From positions 124,001-188,000 of the forward strand of contig JAWPHD010001818.1 in assembly GCA_037043455.1 (NCBI GenBank): a stretch of DNA of 64,000 nt. Reading direction: 5' to 3'. The position numbers and the translations under genes are program-made. This DNA comes from Cyrtodaria siliqua (Eukaryota > Mollusca > Bivalvia > Adapedonta > Hiatellidae). Shown one piece after another: positions 13,461 through 26,130 of this stretch (positions are counted from its first letter, which is position 1; every line of letters starts with the position of its first letter). The notes beneath the pieces are model-generated. The model ran no database searches. It was not told where the DNA came from and saw only the letters and a list, made by a program, of their open reading frames with translations.

Positions 13461-14806
13461 ACAACTACGTTATTTACAATTGCGTAGGATAACAGACATG
13501 TTCGATGTGACATTATATACAACTGTACAAGTTATCAATCATGTTTGAGGTGACATTATATAAACTCGTGTAAAGTAATGAACTTTATATACACTCCTGT
13601 AAGTTATCAAATGCGACAGTAAGAACACGGTAACACGAATGTTTGATCACCATGTCTACAAAGTAATTAGTTTTATTTCAAATAAAACAACTTCCAACAT
13701 ATCTTGCAGGGCTATAATAATCAAAAGCTGTATATTACATTTAAATTACGTTAAATTATATCGCTTCGTCGTGATTTGAGTTACTTTTATAATTGCAAAT
13801 GATCCTAGTCTGAATTCGTTGAGAAATATTAGCTTCTGACACACACCCTTTTCAATCAGATTATTGATTGTGTCTCGGGTCTTGTTTCAATCCAGGTCAG
13901 TGTCATTTGCATGGTGTCATAACCTGATAACAATATTCTCATTCCTTAGATTATATTATATTTTAAAATCGTTTCCATGGCAGCTAACATACGTAATCGT
14001 TCTATAAATGAACATTTTCTTACAGACGAATAACCTAATCTGTAGTGTGTATACAGTTTGAACTTTTATTTACACTGTCTTGTCATCTTAGGCGCTGTAA
14101 ATTAGAGAGCATTACATGGCCTGAGTATTAACTTTCATACCCCTTCCAACCCCTTCTCCAAAAAGCGAAAACGGGGTTGGCTGGGGTATGAAATAAAACC
14201 TTAATTTCAGCCTCAAAATTCTCATATTGAAAAAATTAAAACAGTTAATAGATAATTGTAAACAGCTTACTTCATTGTTTTAAGTAAAACATGATTTTAA
14301 ACATGTTTTATTATCGAAAATATCCGTTATAAAATCCTGCTTATAAAAGCTTTCCCGTAGCGTAATCGTATGAAGACTGGACCGCATAATGGTTGCGTAT
14401 ACACATACAATCCACTTAAGCTAACAGTATGTCGTAGAGCCTAATGCCCGTTCCAATTCGGTAACCCTTTCTTCACCATTATTATTGTTATGTGTGATCC
14501 TGTTCTTTGATTATTTAAATAAATTTGCTCATTTGATGTATGTTTTGGTACATACGGCGACTTTGCTTTAGGGTGCTGTGGTTTCTATAGTACCATATTT
14601 CTCTTTTTTTTTCAAAACTGTCGTTGCGTGTATAACCCGTGTCATTTCAACAATTATTTGATATATTTTGATTGTAGTACAATCTAGTTCTTGTATATTT
14701 TGTCATTTTCAGATTCTTTGTACTTTCTAAGCTACTGAAATCCCTCCGTTCATTTAAACAATATATTGAAATAAGTCGCATACAATATGTGCATTGCTGC
14801 TGATTG
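13244..14806. repeat. 1,563-bp direct duplication, copy 1
   Basis: Starts in the satellite edge (TAGACTTGTGTCGCTTAATG) and runs through unrelated intron DNA. It is repeated head-to-tail at 14807-16369. One substitution was spotted (T14272 versus G15835). It contains a member of the CATACCCC hairpin family at 14130-14410. Confidence 0.97.
14130..14410 (-). repeat. CATACCCC hairpin repeat family (first copy)
   Basis: Hairpin CATACCCC-ttcc-AACCCC ... GGGGTT-ggct-GGGGTATG plus the flanking word ATCCGTTATAAAATCCTGCT. Other copies: 15693-15973 (duplicate), 25370-25660 and 61815-62005 (both on the other strand). About 280 bp; non-coding. Confidence 0.85.
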
Positions 14807-16371
14807 TAGACTTGTGTCGCTTAATGTGTGATTGGACATTATATACAATTGTACTAGTTATAAAACATGTTTGATGAGACATAATATATACTTGTGTCGC
14901 TTACTGTTTGATGGGACATTATACACCATTGTACTAGATATCAAACATGTTTGTTGTGATATATACATGTTTGGTGACTGAGACACTATATATACTTGTG
15001 TCGCTTAATGTGTGATGGGATATACAACTACGTTATTTACAATTGCGTAGGATAACAGACATGTTCGATGTGACATTATATACAACTGTACAAGTTATCA
15101 ATCATGTTTGAGGTGACATTATATAAACTCGTGTAAAGTAATGAACTTTATATACACTCCTGTAAGTTATCAAATGCGACAGTAAGAACACGGTAACACG
15201 AATGTTTGATCACCATGTCTACAAAGTAATTAGTTTTATTTCAAATAAAACAACTTCCAACATATCTTGCAGGGCTATAATAATCAAAAGCTGTATATTA
15301 CATTTAAATTACGTTAAATTATATCGCTTCGTCGTGATTTGAGTTACTTTTATAATTGCAAATGATCCTAGTCTGAATTCGTTGAGAAATATTAGCTTCT
15401 GACACACACCCTTTTCAATCAGATTATTGATTGTGTCTCGGGTCTTGTTTCAATCCAGGTCAGTGTCATTTGCATGGTGTCATAACCTGATAACAATATT
15501 CTCATTCCTTAGATTATATTATATTTTAAAATCGTTTCCATGGCAGCTAACATACGTAATCGTTCTATAAATGAACATTTTCTTACAGACGAATAACCTA
15601 ATCTGTAGTGTGTATACAGTTTGAACTTTTATTTACACTGTCTTGTCATCTTAGGCGCTGTAAATTAGAGAGCATTACATGGCCTGAGTATTAACTTTCA
15701 TACCCCTTCCAACCCCTTCTCCAAAAAGCGAAAACGGGGTTGGCTGGGGTATGAAATAAAACCTTAATTTCAGCCTCAAAATTCTCATATTGAAAAAATT
15801 AAAACAGTTAATAGATAATTGTAAACAGCTTACTGCATTGTTTTAAGTAAAACATGATTTTAAACATGTTTTATTATCGAAAATATCCGTTATAAAATCC
15901 TGCTTATAAAAGCTTTCCCGTAGCGTAATCGTATGAAGACTGGACCGCATAATGGTTGCGTATACACATACAATCCACTTAAGCTAACAGTATGTCGTAG
16001 AGCCTAATGCCCGTTCCAATTCGGTAACCCTTTCTTCACCATTATTATTGTTATGTGTGATCCTGTTCTTTGATTATTTAAATAAATTTGCTCATTTGAT
16101 GTATGTTTTGGTACATACGGCGACTTTGCTTTAGGGTGCTGTGGTTTCTATAGTACCATATTTCTCTTTTTTTTTCAAAACTGTCGTTGCGTGTATAACC
16201 CGTGTCATTTCAACAATTATTTGATATATTTTGATTGTAGTACAATCTAGTTCTTGTATATTTTGTCATTTTCAGATTCTTTGTACTTTCTAAGCTACTG
16301 AAATCCCTCCGTTCATTTAAACAATATATTGAAATAAGTCGCATACAATATGTGCATTGCTGCTGATTGTA
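14807..16371. repeat. 1,563-bp direct duplication, copy 2
   Basis: Head-to-tail copy of the preceding block with a 2-bp (TA) overlap at the junction. The near identity means the event is recent, or an assembly artefact. Confidence 0.97.
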
Positions 16372-16566
16372 AGAAGTTGCATTTATTATACACAAACATT
16401 TGACTGGTATAGGAAACTTGTAAGGTGATAATGTTTATATTCCGCTTTCACAAAGTGAAGAAATGTAGGCTACATGTACACATTGTTTGTAAAGTGTCGT
16501 CGCGTCCCGTCGCATAACAATATTTTGTCCCTTCGCGTCCCGTCCCGTCGATTATACATTTTTATC

Positions 16567-17470
16567 TCGACCGATCAAAGATCAGCAGAGCTTATGCCGT
16601 AGTGCGTCGTCGACCATCGTCCGTCCGTCCGTAACCTTTTATTGTGGCGACTACGCCTCTAAAACTACTCGATGGATGTTCATGAAACTTCACAGGAATA
16701 TTGCTCTTGATGTCTAGCTGGTCCTAGCAAATATTCAGATCGGCCGAAAATTCAAGATGGCCGCCATATCTAAAATTATATTTTGAAAATTCGATGTTGT
16801 GGCGACTACTTTTAAAAAACCATAAGTGATATTGATTTGGAACCTTTACCAAAATGACTGGCATGACATGTAGTTGATCCTAAACAAAGCTCAATTTGAT
16901 TGGATGTCAAACATGGCCGCCAGCGGCCATCTTTGTTTATATAGATTTATATAGGAAAAACGTGTGGCGACTACTCCTCTGAAACTGTTCCATGGAATTT
17001 TATGAAACTTGACAGGAATGTTGCTCTTGATATCTAGTTGATCCTCGAAAAAATTCAGGCAGAAAGGAAATTCAAGATGGCCGCCACTGCTAAAAATACA
17101 TTTAAAAAATGCGACTTTGTGGCGACTACTTCTAAAAAGCCGTAAATGATACTGCAGTGGAACCTTTACCAAAATGACTGGTGCAACATGTACTTGGTCT
17201 TAAATAAGATTCATTTTAATTCGCTGCCAAACATGCATCTTTGTTTACATATAGTTATACAATGTTATATAATAAAAACTTGTGGTGACTATTTCTCTGA
17301 AACTATTTGACGGATTTTCATGAAACTTCACAGGAATGTTGCTCTTGATGTCTGGCTGATCCTAGCAAAATTGAGGTGGGCCGGAAATTCAAGATGGCCA
17401 CCACGGCTAAAAATGTATTTTAAAAATGCGATTTTGTGATGACTACTTCTCAACAAGACTTCGATCTGAG
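16567..17470 (+). repeat. GTCCGTCCGT / AAGATGGC repeat, three internal units
   Basis: Begins after ATCAGCAGAGCTTATGCCGT with the CCGTCCGTCCGT run, then three units of about 300 bp with TTCATGAAACTTCACAGGAA, TTGCTCTTGATGTCT and TTCAAGATGGCCGCC. Related fragments are at 18200-18430 and 19040-19430. Reverse-strand reading frames over this region are shadows. This is a common bivalve non-coding repeat. Confidence 0.85.
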
Positions 17471-17729
17471 GGTGTCTCGCCCACCGCGGCAAACCGCATA
17501 TGAAATATTTTATTAAATTTGTCTTAAATGATGTCCACCAAAGACAACAACGCTTCATATGACCAAGTATCAAACAAACAAAAGCGAAGTAATCATAAGA
17601 AGTTAAGTTACAGAGGTTAAGTGGTTTAACCAAGGTGTACTTTTGGGAAAATAATGCAAAATATGACATTGACATTGGTATTTTTTGTCGTTCAGCGATG
17701 TCCACCAATACATATGATCAAAAAGGGTA

Positions 17730-18190
17730 AACATATCGGACAGGGAAAGCAGCATTCAAGGACGACAGTCAACCACAAAACACAAAAACAAACACGCAAA
17801 CAGACAAACGAAAAGACAAAAGTAATAAAAAATGCAAACGACATCACAAGCACAAAAGGGTTGACAATAGGGCTACCGCCTTGGAACGGTCAGTGGCAAA
17901 GTAGGCCAATTGGGGTTTAAACCGGTTCTAGGGTGCACCAAACCTCATACTTACCCTACTGTCATCCCATTAAAACAGGACAGTGTAAATAAAGAAATCC
18001 CCGCCATGATCTAAACTCTAACCAACAAGGCAGCATCAATAGGCAATATAAGTAAAACACAAATATGCTCGTGTAAATATAATACAAAACAACAATAGCC
18101 TAGAAAGCCACAATGAAGGTACTCAATGACTTGGCAGAAGCCAGAGCAGTAAGAGAATACACCATTAAGGGCACGACAAAAAAGTATCAA
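17730..18190. repeat. Dispersed repeat with GTTTAAACC...CTAGGGTGCACC, copy 1
   Basis: Shares GGGTTGACAAT, ACGGTCAGT, GGGTTTAAACC and TCTAGGGTGCACCAAA with 58220-58740 and 61500-61625; 3890-3960 has a partial reverse copy. Non-coding. Confidence 0.8.
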
Positions 18191-18430
18191 AGATTTAAGT
18201 CAGGCCATCTTTGTTTACATAGAGTTGTATAGGAAAATATTGTGTCTACTACTCCTTTGAAACTGCTTGATGAAATGTCAGAAATCTTGACAGGAATGTT
18301 GCTGTTGATCCTAGCAAAAAGTTAGTTCGGTAGGAAATTCAAGATTGCCGCCACCGCTAAATATAGATTTATAAAATGTGACTTTGTGGCGACTACTTCT
18401 CAAAAGTTGTAAGTGATATTAAACCTTTAC

Positions 18431-19809
18431 CAAAATGACTGGCACGATATATTGCAGGCTGATCAGGTTTTGTACTGGGTGCTCATCAGTTATTTGACCG
18501 AAAGTACCCTTTGTACTATAAATGGACTGGTCCAATTTCAAAGAAAGGACAGCCCATTGTACATTCATAGTAGTGTAAGGATTATGTCTCCTTTGTATTT
18601 TGGATCTCAGAAAAAGACTGAAACTACTACTGAAACACAAGTTTTAGGATTTTAAGATTTTATTTTGATTCTGATTTTCCAAATATAACCACTGAGACAA
18701 GAGAAAGTTTACTTGTGCTGGTGAGATAATAACCTAATTCCCAGGAGAAATTGCCTAACATGACCTGTGACCTGGTCACACACCTGCTATATTTATGAAT
18801 ACGGATCATTCCATTTATGTTACAAAATGGTGATTTGGAGAAATTACTGTTGAGCAGCACATAGGATATACTAATTTTGATGTTGTAAATTGAATTGATA
18901 TAGCTTTATAATTCAAATGTGTGGTAGCATTATGACATTTTTATAAAAGAATACAGTCTTTGTACTAGGATAAAATTGATGATTTTATAATGTTGCATAG
19001 GTAAATTAATGTTGTATAACAAATGATAATATTTATGAATATAGGAATGTTGCTCTTGATGTCCGTAGTTGGTCCTAATTAAAACTCAGGTTGGCCTAAA
19101 ATTCAAGATGGCTGGGCTAAACATAAATTTTAAATATAATTATATGGCGAATACGTCTTTAAAAGCATAAGTGGTATCGGTTTGGTACCTTTACCAAAAT
19201 GACTTTCATAAAACTTTACAGAAATATTGGTATTGATGTCCAGTTAGACCCAAGTAAAAATCTGGTTGGCAGGAAATTCAAGATGGCTGCCACAGCTTAA
19301 ATACACGTGTGTGGCAACTACTTCTAAAAAACCATAAGTGGTATTAATTTGGAACCTTTACTAGAACGACTAGCATGACATCTAGTTGGTCCTAAACGAA
19401 TTCATTTTGATTCTAGATCAAACATGGCAGCCATCGTTCTCCGCAATACACGATAACGTATAATAATGTCATTAGGTATTGTTTTAAGTTTGTGTACGTG
19501 TGTTTCTTACTTCTTTTATTAAAAGGCTATGTACAATATCACTGCCGTCGACTAATTCCTCTAATGTCTACCTGTGACGTCGACTTTCCGTGAAATTCCA
19601 TTGATGTTAGAATGATTGATGGCACGGTAATTACCAATATGTATGACATTGATCTATCATAATATTGGCCATGTGATCAACACTTTAGATTACGCTGTGT
19701 TCTATAATGATGTCAGCTGTGTGATCTACAATTCTAATTACGTTAGCTCTCTGTTCAATAACGATGCCAGCCCTGCGATGTATGCGTATGTTGGCTCTGC
19801 TCTACAATG
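18431..19809. other. Intron stretch with fragmentary repeats
   Basis: 18440-18600 shares GCAGGCTGATCAGGTTT and a CAAAGAAAG word with 54340-54480. 19040-19430 is a decayed AAGATGGC repeat. Nothing coding recognised. Confidence 0.5.
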
Positions 19810-19905
19810 ATGTTAGATTCCTACATTTCATAAAAATCCGTATAAGGCACGCTTTATTTCAAATTCTAGTGCCTGCACCACCACAAAAATCTCCAAACGT
19901 TTAAC

Positions 19906-20215
19906 CCATTAAAGATCACGTTAAACAGGATGGTGCTAAAACTTATGAAAAGTCTAGGATTAATTTATGTTGGTCTATTAAACATTCAGGAGACGTTCTT
20001 GATACAATTTGTAATAAACGTCAAGTGTCATCTATAAGTATTTATGACTTCTCTACACTATATACAACCTTACCACATCGTTTTATCAAAGACAAGCTTA
20101 TTGCTATTATTAAAAAAACTTTCGCTGGAGGAAACACTATAGTTTTGGCATGTAATAATATCAAAGCGTTTTTTTACTATCGGCAGTTGCATTTACCTAT
20201 CTCAGTTGGATAAAC
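19906..20215 (+). pseudogene. Penelope-like element reverse transcriptase fragment
   Basis: An open frame from about 19906 reads ...KTYEKSRINLCWSIKHSG, then DVLDTICNKRQVSS, then YDFSTLYTTLPHRFIKDKL. The segment 'SxYDFSTLYTTLPHxLIKxKL' is the RT motif A region of Penelope-like retroelements. A stop precedes it at about 19903 and a frame break follows near 20213, so both ends are gone; motif C and the GIY-YIG domain are absent. Dead relic. Confidence 0.75.
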
Positions 20216-20494
20216 TCATGATGGATTATTTTTCTCCCATTATGCGCTTAATAAAAAAATGCATACTTCAATGACCGTATTTGACGTTACGCTAGATTCT
20301 AACACGACCTGCGCAGTCTTTCATATACACGAAGAAGATAGACTCTACGATAAAATACAGCTGTTCCATTAATTCCTCGCGTATATTTCATCCGTTGGAA
20401 GCACCACGTTACATGAATCACTTGGTAGTGAACATATTGTACCGCGCAGAACTTGCATACGGGGGCGCCAAATGGAACAGCCTGTAAAGATAGC

Positions 20495-21020
20495 AGCCTG
20501 ATTACCTTGACCTCCGAGATTGTGTCCCCACAATAGCGTAAACAATAGGGTTATTGTTGTTTAATAATATAAAGCACTCGTGATTTAATTACTACGCATC
20601 CGAACTCCTAACTGTATTTTATTCACCGATAAAACACAGGTAGATATGTATTATTTCTAAATTCTAATACACCCGCACTATATAGGCTAGTTTAAAATAT
20701 CTCGTTATATTGAACGATATATCATTGTAATTTATGCAACATTAGGAGAATAAGCATTGCACATACCGCATTGTAACGTATGCAACGTTAAGAGAGTAAG
20801 CAAAGCAATGCGAAAGATTTCAGATGTGTGCGTTATTTTCACATTTTAGGGGTATTAGAATAGAAATAGAACATCGTTTACGGTAAATTATCAATAATAT
20901 ATCACGGTTTGTCGTTCAATTTTTAACAATAATTTCACTAGCGCGTGAAATTATTGTTTACAATTGAACTCCATAATATATTAAACGATAATTCACAGTA
21001 AACGATGTTCTATTTCTTAA
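20495..21020. mobile_element. Foldback element family with hairpin
   Basis: The inner hairpin at 20928-20962 (AACAATAATTTCAC ... GTGAAATTATTGTT) is flanked by arms ATAGAACATCGTTTAC and GTAAACGATGTTCTAT. The outer left part matches, in reverse, the right window end (63900-64000), and the middle matches 62655-62850. A large palindromic non-autonomous element. Confidence 0.7.
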
Positions 21021-21094
21021 ATAATGCGACGTCACACACGTGACGTCATGACGTTTCATGTAAGAGTCACATGTCATGTAAGATAGAGTTTTCA

Positions 21095-21725
21095 TACATA
21101 GCGGATAAGGTTATCCGTGGGTGATGGAAAGCATGATCTTACACATGGGGGTAGATTAAACTACTTCACTTCGCATGTACCGTTTCACTCAAACAAGCGA
21201 CAGTCAAAGACCGATTTCTCTGCCGTAAATTACGGCTAAAAAAAGCGCATTCCAACCATGATCGTGGCCAAGCGTCTGATCGACGTTCTATAAAAACATA
21301 TACATGATTGTGTTTGGATTTCACTCAAATGCAGATGCGTCACTTACATAAAGGAAGTAAGGTGGTGGGATATCTATGAACTGTTAAAATGGCTACGCCT
21401 ATAAACCAAACAGGTAAACATTATGGCGGACTTCTACAGTCGTTTTTATTTAAACGCTGTGTAGTAGTCTAGTGGGGTAGATAAAAGTCACGCGCATTAA
21501 TAATGACGTCTATAACGTGAACAGATGCATGATGTCATTGTGTGAAAAAAACTTTAAAACGTTAGTAATTGGTGACGTCAACGCATAAAATGTCAATGAT
21601 ATGCAAGAAAGAAAGCATGGAAACAATATCCTAGTTTCCGATAAAAACAATTATTCCTTGGGTTGGAATTCCCGATCTTTACCGGATACCCAAGAAAGAT
21701 TCTTATAATCTCATATGAGGAAAAC
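21095..21725. repeat. Dispersed repeat sharing GGTTGGAATTCCC
   Basis: GTTGGAATTCCCGATCTTTA...ACCGGATACC, TGATATGCAAGAAA and GACGTC-rich stretches recur at 38195-38530. Non-coding. Confidence 0.7.
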
Positions 21726-22550
21726 ATCTAAATATTTCTGTTATTCCTATGTTCAATGTTTCTGCTAGCCCTGGACCTGTGTACTAGAATCCTGTTAGCC
21801 CTAGCATGTTGTTTGCCATGTCATCAACACTTCTGCTTGCCCTGTGTTCTATAATCCTGTAAGCTCTAGCATGTTGTTTGCCATGTCATCAACAACTCCG
21901 CTGGACCTGTGTTTTAGAATGCTGTTAGCCCTAGCATGTTGTTTGCCATATTAACAATAACTCGGGTGGCCCTGTGTTCTAAATTCCAGTTGGCCCTATC
22001 ATGTTGTTTGCCATGTCATCAACAACTCTGCTGGCCCTTTGTTCTAGAATCCTGTTAGCTCTAGCATGTTGTTTGCCATGTCATCAACAACTCTGCTGGC
22101 CCTGTGTTTTAAACTCTTGTTGGCCCTAACATGTTGTTTGCCATGTCATCAACAATTCTGCTGGCCCTGCGTTCTATAATCCTGTTAGCCCTAACATGTT
22201 GTTTGCCATGTCATCAACAACTCTGCTGGCCCTGCGTTCTAGATTCCTGTTAGCCCTAGAATGTTGTTTGCCATGTCATCAATAACTCTGGTGGCCCTGT
22301 GTTCTAAATTCCTGTTGGCCCTAGCATGTTGTTTGCCATGTCATCAATAACTCTGCTGGCCCTGTGTTCTATAATCCTGTTAGCCCTAGCATGGTGTTTG
22401 CCATGTCATCAACCACTCTGCTGAACCTGTATTCTAGAATGCTGTTAGCCCTTGCATGTTGTTTGCCATGTCATCAACACCTCTGCTGGCCCTGTGTTCT
22501 AGAATCCTGTTAGCCCTAGCATGTTGTTTGTCATGTCATCAACAACTCTG

Positions 22551-22870
22551 CCGGTGTAACGAAGTAAAGTGACCCCCATAGGATAACGACCCCCGGTCAT
22601 TATTCTTTAAAAAATTGTGACCCCCCCGGTCATAATATTATGACCCCCCACGCGAAGTAAAATGACCCCTCGCGAATAATTGTGACCACATAGAATAACG
22701 ACCCCCGGTCATTATCTTTTAAAGAATAGTGACCCCCGGTCATTATTTTTTAAAGAATAGTGACCCCCGGTCATAATATTATGACCCCCCGGTTTTGTCA
22801 AATTTCCTGGAGTAACACGAAAACAAATTTTCTTCATGAAATTTGTAAGTACTACTACTTCTTCGAAAGC

Positions 22871-22901
<31 letters not shown>

Positions 22902-23123
22902 ACAACAACAACAACAAGTATTAGCAATAATAACACTTGTAGTAGTTAATATTCAGTTAGTGATCGAATAGATGGGGGTCAATATTTTATAGATATCATC
23001 AAGGGGGGTCATTATTTTTTAACGGGGGTCAGTATTTTATAAAAAAGGGGGGTCGTCATTTCCTAAAGAATAATGACCGTGGGGTCGTTATTCTATGGGG
23101 GTCACTTTACTTCTTTACACCGG
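22551..23123. mobile_element. Foldback transposon inserted in the satellite (573 bp)
   Basis: Ends are inverted: CCGGTGTAACGAAGTAAAGT at left, ACTTTACTTCTTTACACCGG at right, continuing through GACCCCCATAG.ATAACGACC. Inside, GACCCCCGGTCATTATT-like modules repeat about eight times, forward in the left half and reversed (GGGGGTCATTATT) in the right. Flanks TC(A/G)TCAACAACTCTG on both sides could be a 15-bp target duplication or a satellite recombination trace. No protein is encoded. Confidence 0.9.
22868..22918. repeat. CAG/CAA microsatellite
   Basis: (CAG)n with one TAG, then (CAA)5, at the centre of the foldback insertion. The poly-Ala/Val frame over it is an artefact. Confidence 0.95.
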
Positions 23124-23524
23124 TCGTCAACAACTCTGTTGGACCTGTGTTCTAGACTCTTGTTAGCCCTAGCATGTTGCTTGCCATGCCATGAACAAAT
23201 CTGCTGGCCCTATGTTCTAGAATCCTATTAGCCCAAACATGTTGTTTGCCATGCCATCAAAACTTTGTTGGCCATCTAATCTAGACTCCTGTTAGCCCTA
23301 ACATGATGTTTGCAATGTCATCAACATCTCTGCTGGTCCTGTTTTCTATAATGCTATTAGTCCTAACATGTTGTTTGCCATGTCATCAACAACTTTGCTG
23401 TCCCATGTTCTAGAATCATGTTAAACCTTACATGATGTTTGTCATGTCATCAACAACTTTGCTGTCCCGTGTTCTAGAATCATGTTAGCCCTAACATGTT
23501 GTTTGTCCGTACTCTAACATTCAT

Positions 23525-25050
23525 GTATTGGAAGTTAGAATATGGTAAAGCGCAGTCCCTTTGTTTGTCCTGAATTCAACGAGTTGATGTTATGCATTCA
23601 TCAATGAAAAATTCACCGACCGTACTACATATTGCAGATAACGGTTCATACAATCATGCAATCGGTCAATAACTGTCACATCAACGACAAATTTAACGAC
23701 CAAATACATGTACAATGACAACCCTTGTACATCTATATCTAACACATTAACTCACATGAGTTAATTACTGATTATTGTTTAAAGCAATCGAGTTAATGAT
23801 AGCTTAGTTAATGAGTTTGGCATCGGAAGTTCAAATGGAACTTTTTTTAATCTCAGAAAAATGCAAGTTAAGTAGAAAAGGTTACGGTACTCTGCGAGTT
23901 CTAAAACGTCAAGTCAGCCATGTGTCGTTTTGTGCGACCATTAACACTGTATTGATAAATATGGAAAGCCTTAACCGTCAAAATGTGGGCATTTACAAAC
24001 CATTCAATGGCAGGCCGTTTAATTCAACATGAAGTCATTTGATGACGTAAATATTGGTTCGATGCAACGAGTAAACTCTGTTCATTCGTTACAAAGTGAA
24101 TTATTACGGTTCGAAGTGAAATGATACGGTGTAAAATGTCAAACGATACGACGCAAATAGAAATCATTTAGTATAATGACAAACCATTTGAAAAAAAAAC
24201 TAATGCAATACAATAAAATACAAGTCGGAATGATGAAATCTTAAACGATTCATCGAAAAATGTGAAGTGATACACAGCAAAGTAAATCAGTATGATGCAA
24301 TATGAATCAGTTTAACGGAAATACATTAAGTCTGGTGGTAAGTAAAATAATCGGACGAAAACAAAGTCGGTACAATGCAAACACAATCCGTTCGACAGAA
24401 ACTGATTTCATTACGTACAAAGTGAAACGTTACGATGGCGGTAGCACTGTCGATATTTGCCACATCACTTGCAGGGTTATTACCCCTACATAATTACTGA
24501 TCCAGTAAAACCTTTCAATACACTTCTTATACATACAACAACACAATCGAATAGAAATGAGCAGTTTTCTCCTACTTGTAATGCCCATTTCCATAGAAAG
24601 GAGGGATTACTTTTTTTATTTTAGGAACTACATTCAGGCTTACATGCAATTGGTAAACCTTAAGCAGTGCGTGACAATTGCCCACGCAACAATTTATTGA
24701 TTACTAACTACCAGAAAATCGTAATGAGCGAGAAAATATTGGTGTCAATGTTTCTTGAACGGAAATAAGGATAATTCAATCCAATTTAGACGCGTCTGGC
24801 GTTTCATATGTGTCAATAAATGTATTAAACATCGAAAATAAAACCGAGTTTTTCCTTAAAGCTACACAGTCCCTTTTTTAACTGTAATAATTCATGAATA
24901 TGAATGAATCACATGTGAAGTAGTTTCAAATCGACGAACACACCAAACGTCGGTATATAAGCAGAAATCGATGCATACAATTTCACGTTTTTATTTAGCC
25001 TCCGTACACGTAACATCAATAAATATACGGCTTCAGAATATATGTGATAC
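23525..25050. other. Intron stretch with weak periodicity
   Basis: 24050-24430 holds loosely repeated words (AAAGTGAA.., ATGATAC.., ATGCAAA..) about 21-25 bp apart, perhaps an eroded tandem repeat. The remainder is anonymous. Confidence 0.4.
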
Positions 25051-25058
25051 AAAAAATA

Positions 25059-25138
25059 GTTGCCAGGAACGGGATTTGAACCAGAAGCTTGCACTTGTCA
25101 GTTTTGAAGGATGTACGCTCAACCACTAGACCACGGCT
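25059..25138 (-). pseudogene. tRNA-like sequence
   Basis: On the minus strand, D-arm/A-box GTGGTCTAGTGGTTGAGCG and T-arm GGTTCAAATCCCG are good, followed by CCTGGCA. The anticodon stem and acceptor stem do not pair well and no clear anticodon can be assigned. Pol III boxes look intact; it could be a SINE head. Confidence 0.4.
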
Positions 25139-25369
25139 ATTTATTGGTATGTTGTACCATTTTAGACACTAAATAGGCATTACGTAATAACAAACTCATC
25201 AAGCGCTAAATAACAGGTCGAGATCTGGTTGTTTTAAGACGAAGTATTAGTTTCATATTGTTAACATACAGTATTAAAGCAGGCAATGTTAATTTACACG
25301 TGCGACAAGATGGACTACGTATTTATTGATCCATCTTGAGTTACGTTCAGATATGTTAAGTTATTTTGC

Positions 25370-25660
25370 CTCAACATTACGTGACCCCGCCTTAATTCCT
25401 TTAAGCGATAGGAAAGCAGGATTTTATAACGGATATTTCGACAATAAAACACGTTTAAAAGCATTTTTGACTGAAAATATGCGATAGCCTGTTTAAAATG
25501 ACCTATTAAATGTTTTAATGTTAAAATATGCAAACTTTTTAAGCTGAAATAAAGGTTTTATTTCATAACCCCAGCCAACCCCGTTTTCGCTTCTTGGAGA
25601 AGGGATTGGATGGGGTATGAAAGTTTATACTCGGACCACGTAATGTAATAAATGTTAGTT
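25370..25660 (+). repeat. CATACCCC hairpin repeat family (third copy)
   Basis: AGCAGGATTTTATAACGGAT, ATAAAACACGTTTAAA, then CCAACCCCGTTTTCGC...GATGGGGTATGA. Same family as 14130-14410, opposite strand. Confidence 0.85.
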
Positions 25661-25678
25661 AGTTTACTATTTTCTCAA

Positions 25679-25754
25679 GTATCGTTATAGTTGAGTTGAT
25701 AGAGCACCGGACTTGAAATCAGAAGGGCGTGTGTTCGAACCTCTTTCGAGGCTA
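25679..25754 (+). pseudogene. tRNA-like sequence
   Basis: GTTGAGTTGATAGAGC (A box) and GTGTTCGAACCTC (B box) flank a loop CTTGAAA that would read TGA. Anticodon stem pairs 3 of 5 and the acceptor stem fails, so a tRNA pseudogene or SINE head is likelier than a working tRNA. Confidence 0.4.
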
Positions 25755-26130
25755 ACTCTTTTTTTGCACTGGTCGATGTATATACAGTAGATGATTCCTG
25801 CGCTGTGTTTGCTCGCTTAATTACCCGATTTCGACATGAGCTGGTGAACATCAAGTTACACGCCTCGATTGATTAAGAGACTCTATAGCTTTAAACACAT
25901 GTGATTCATATGCCATTGAAGAGGTTTGTGATCAACGACATTTTGACCCATTTGACTAGGGTTTTCCTTAACTTTCCTCGTTATCTGTTATTAATATAAA
26001 CTGTTAATGCTGCCTTGTCTGATACCAAATATAGCCTGGCGAGGAAATCGATTTTTACATTTTTAATGTTTAAAGCAAAATACCGCGCAAGCGGGTGCTA
26101 AGGCGCGTGAGAGGTTTGCCTAAAATGAAC

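Larger units (their letters stand above)
21740..23520. repeat. 65-bp satellite array, interrupted
   Basis: Unit of 65 bp including CTGCTGGCCCTGTGTTCTAG, AATCCTGTTAGCCCTAGCAT and GTTGTTTGCCATGTCATCAA. About 12 units before and 6 after an insertion at 22551-23123. Units right of the insertion are more diverged. Confidence 0.96.

Noticed and set aside
16891..17708. Minus-strand frames of 93 and 126 codons
   Set aside because: Antisense of AAGATGGC repeat units with repeated words; no protein motif.
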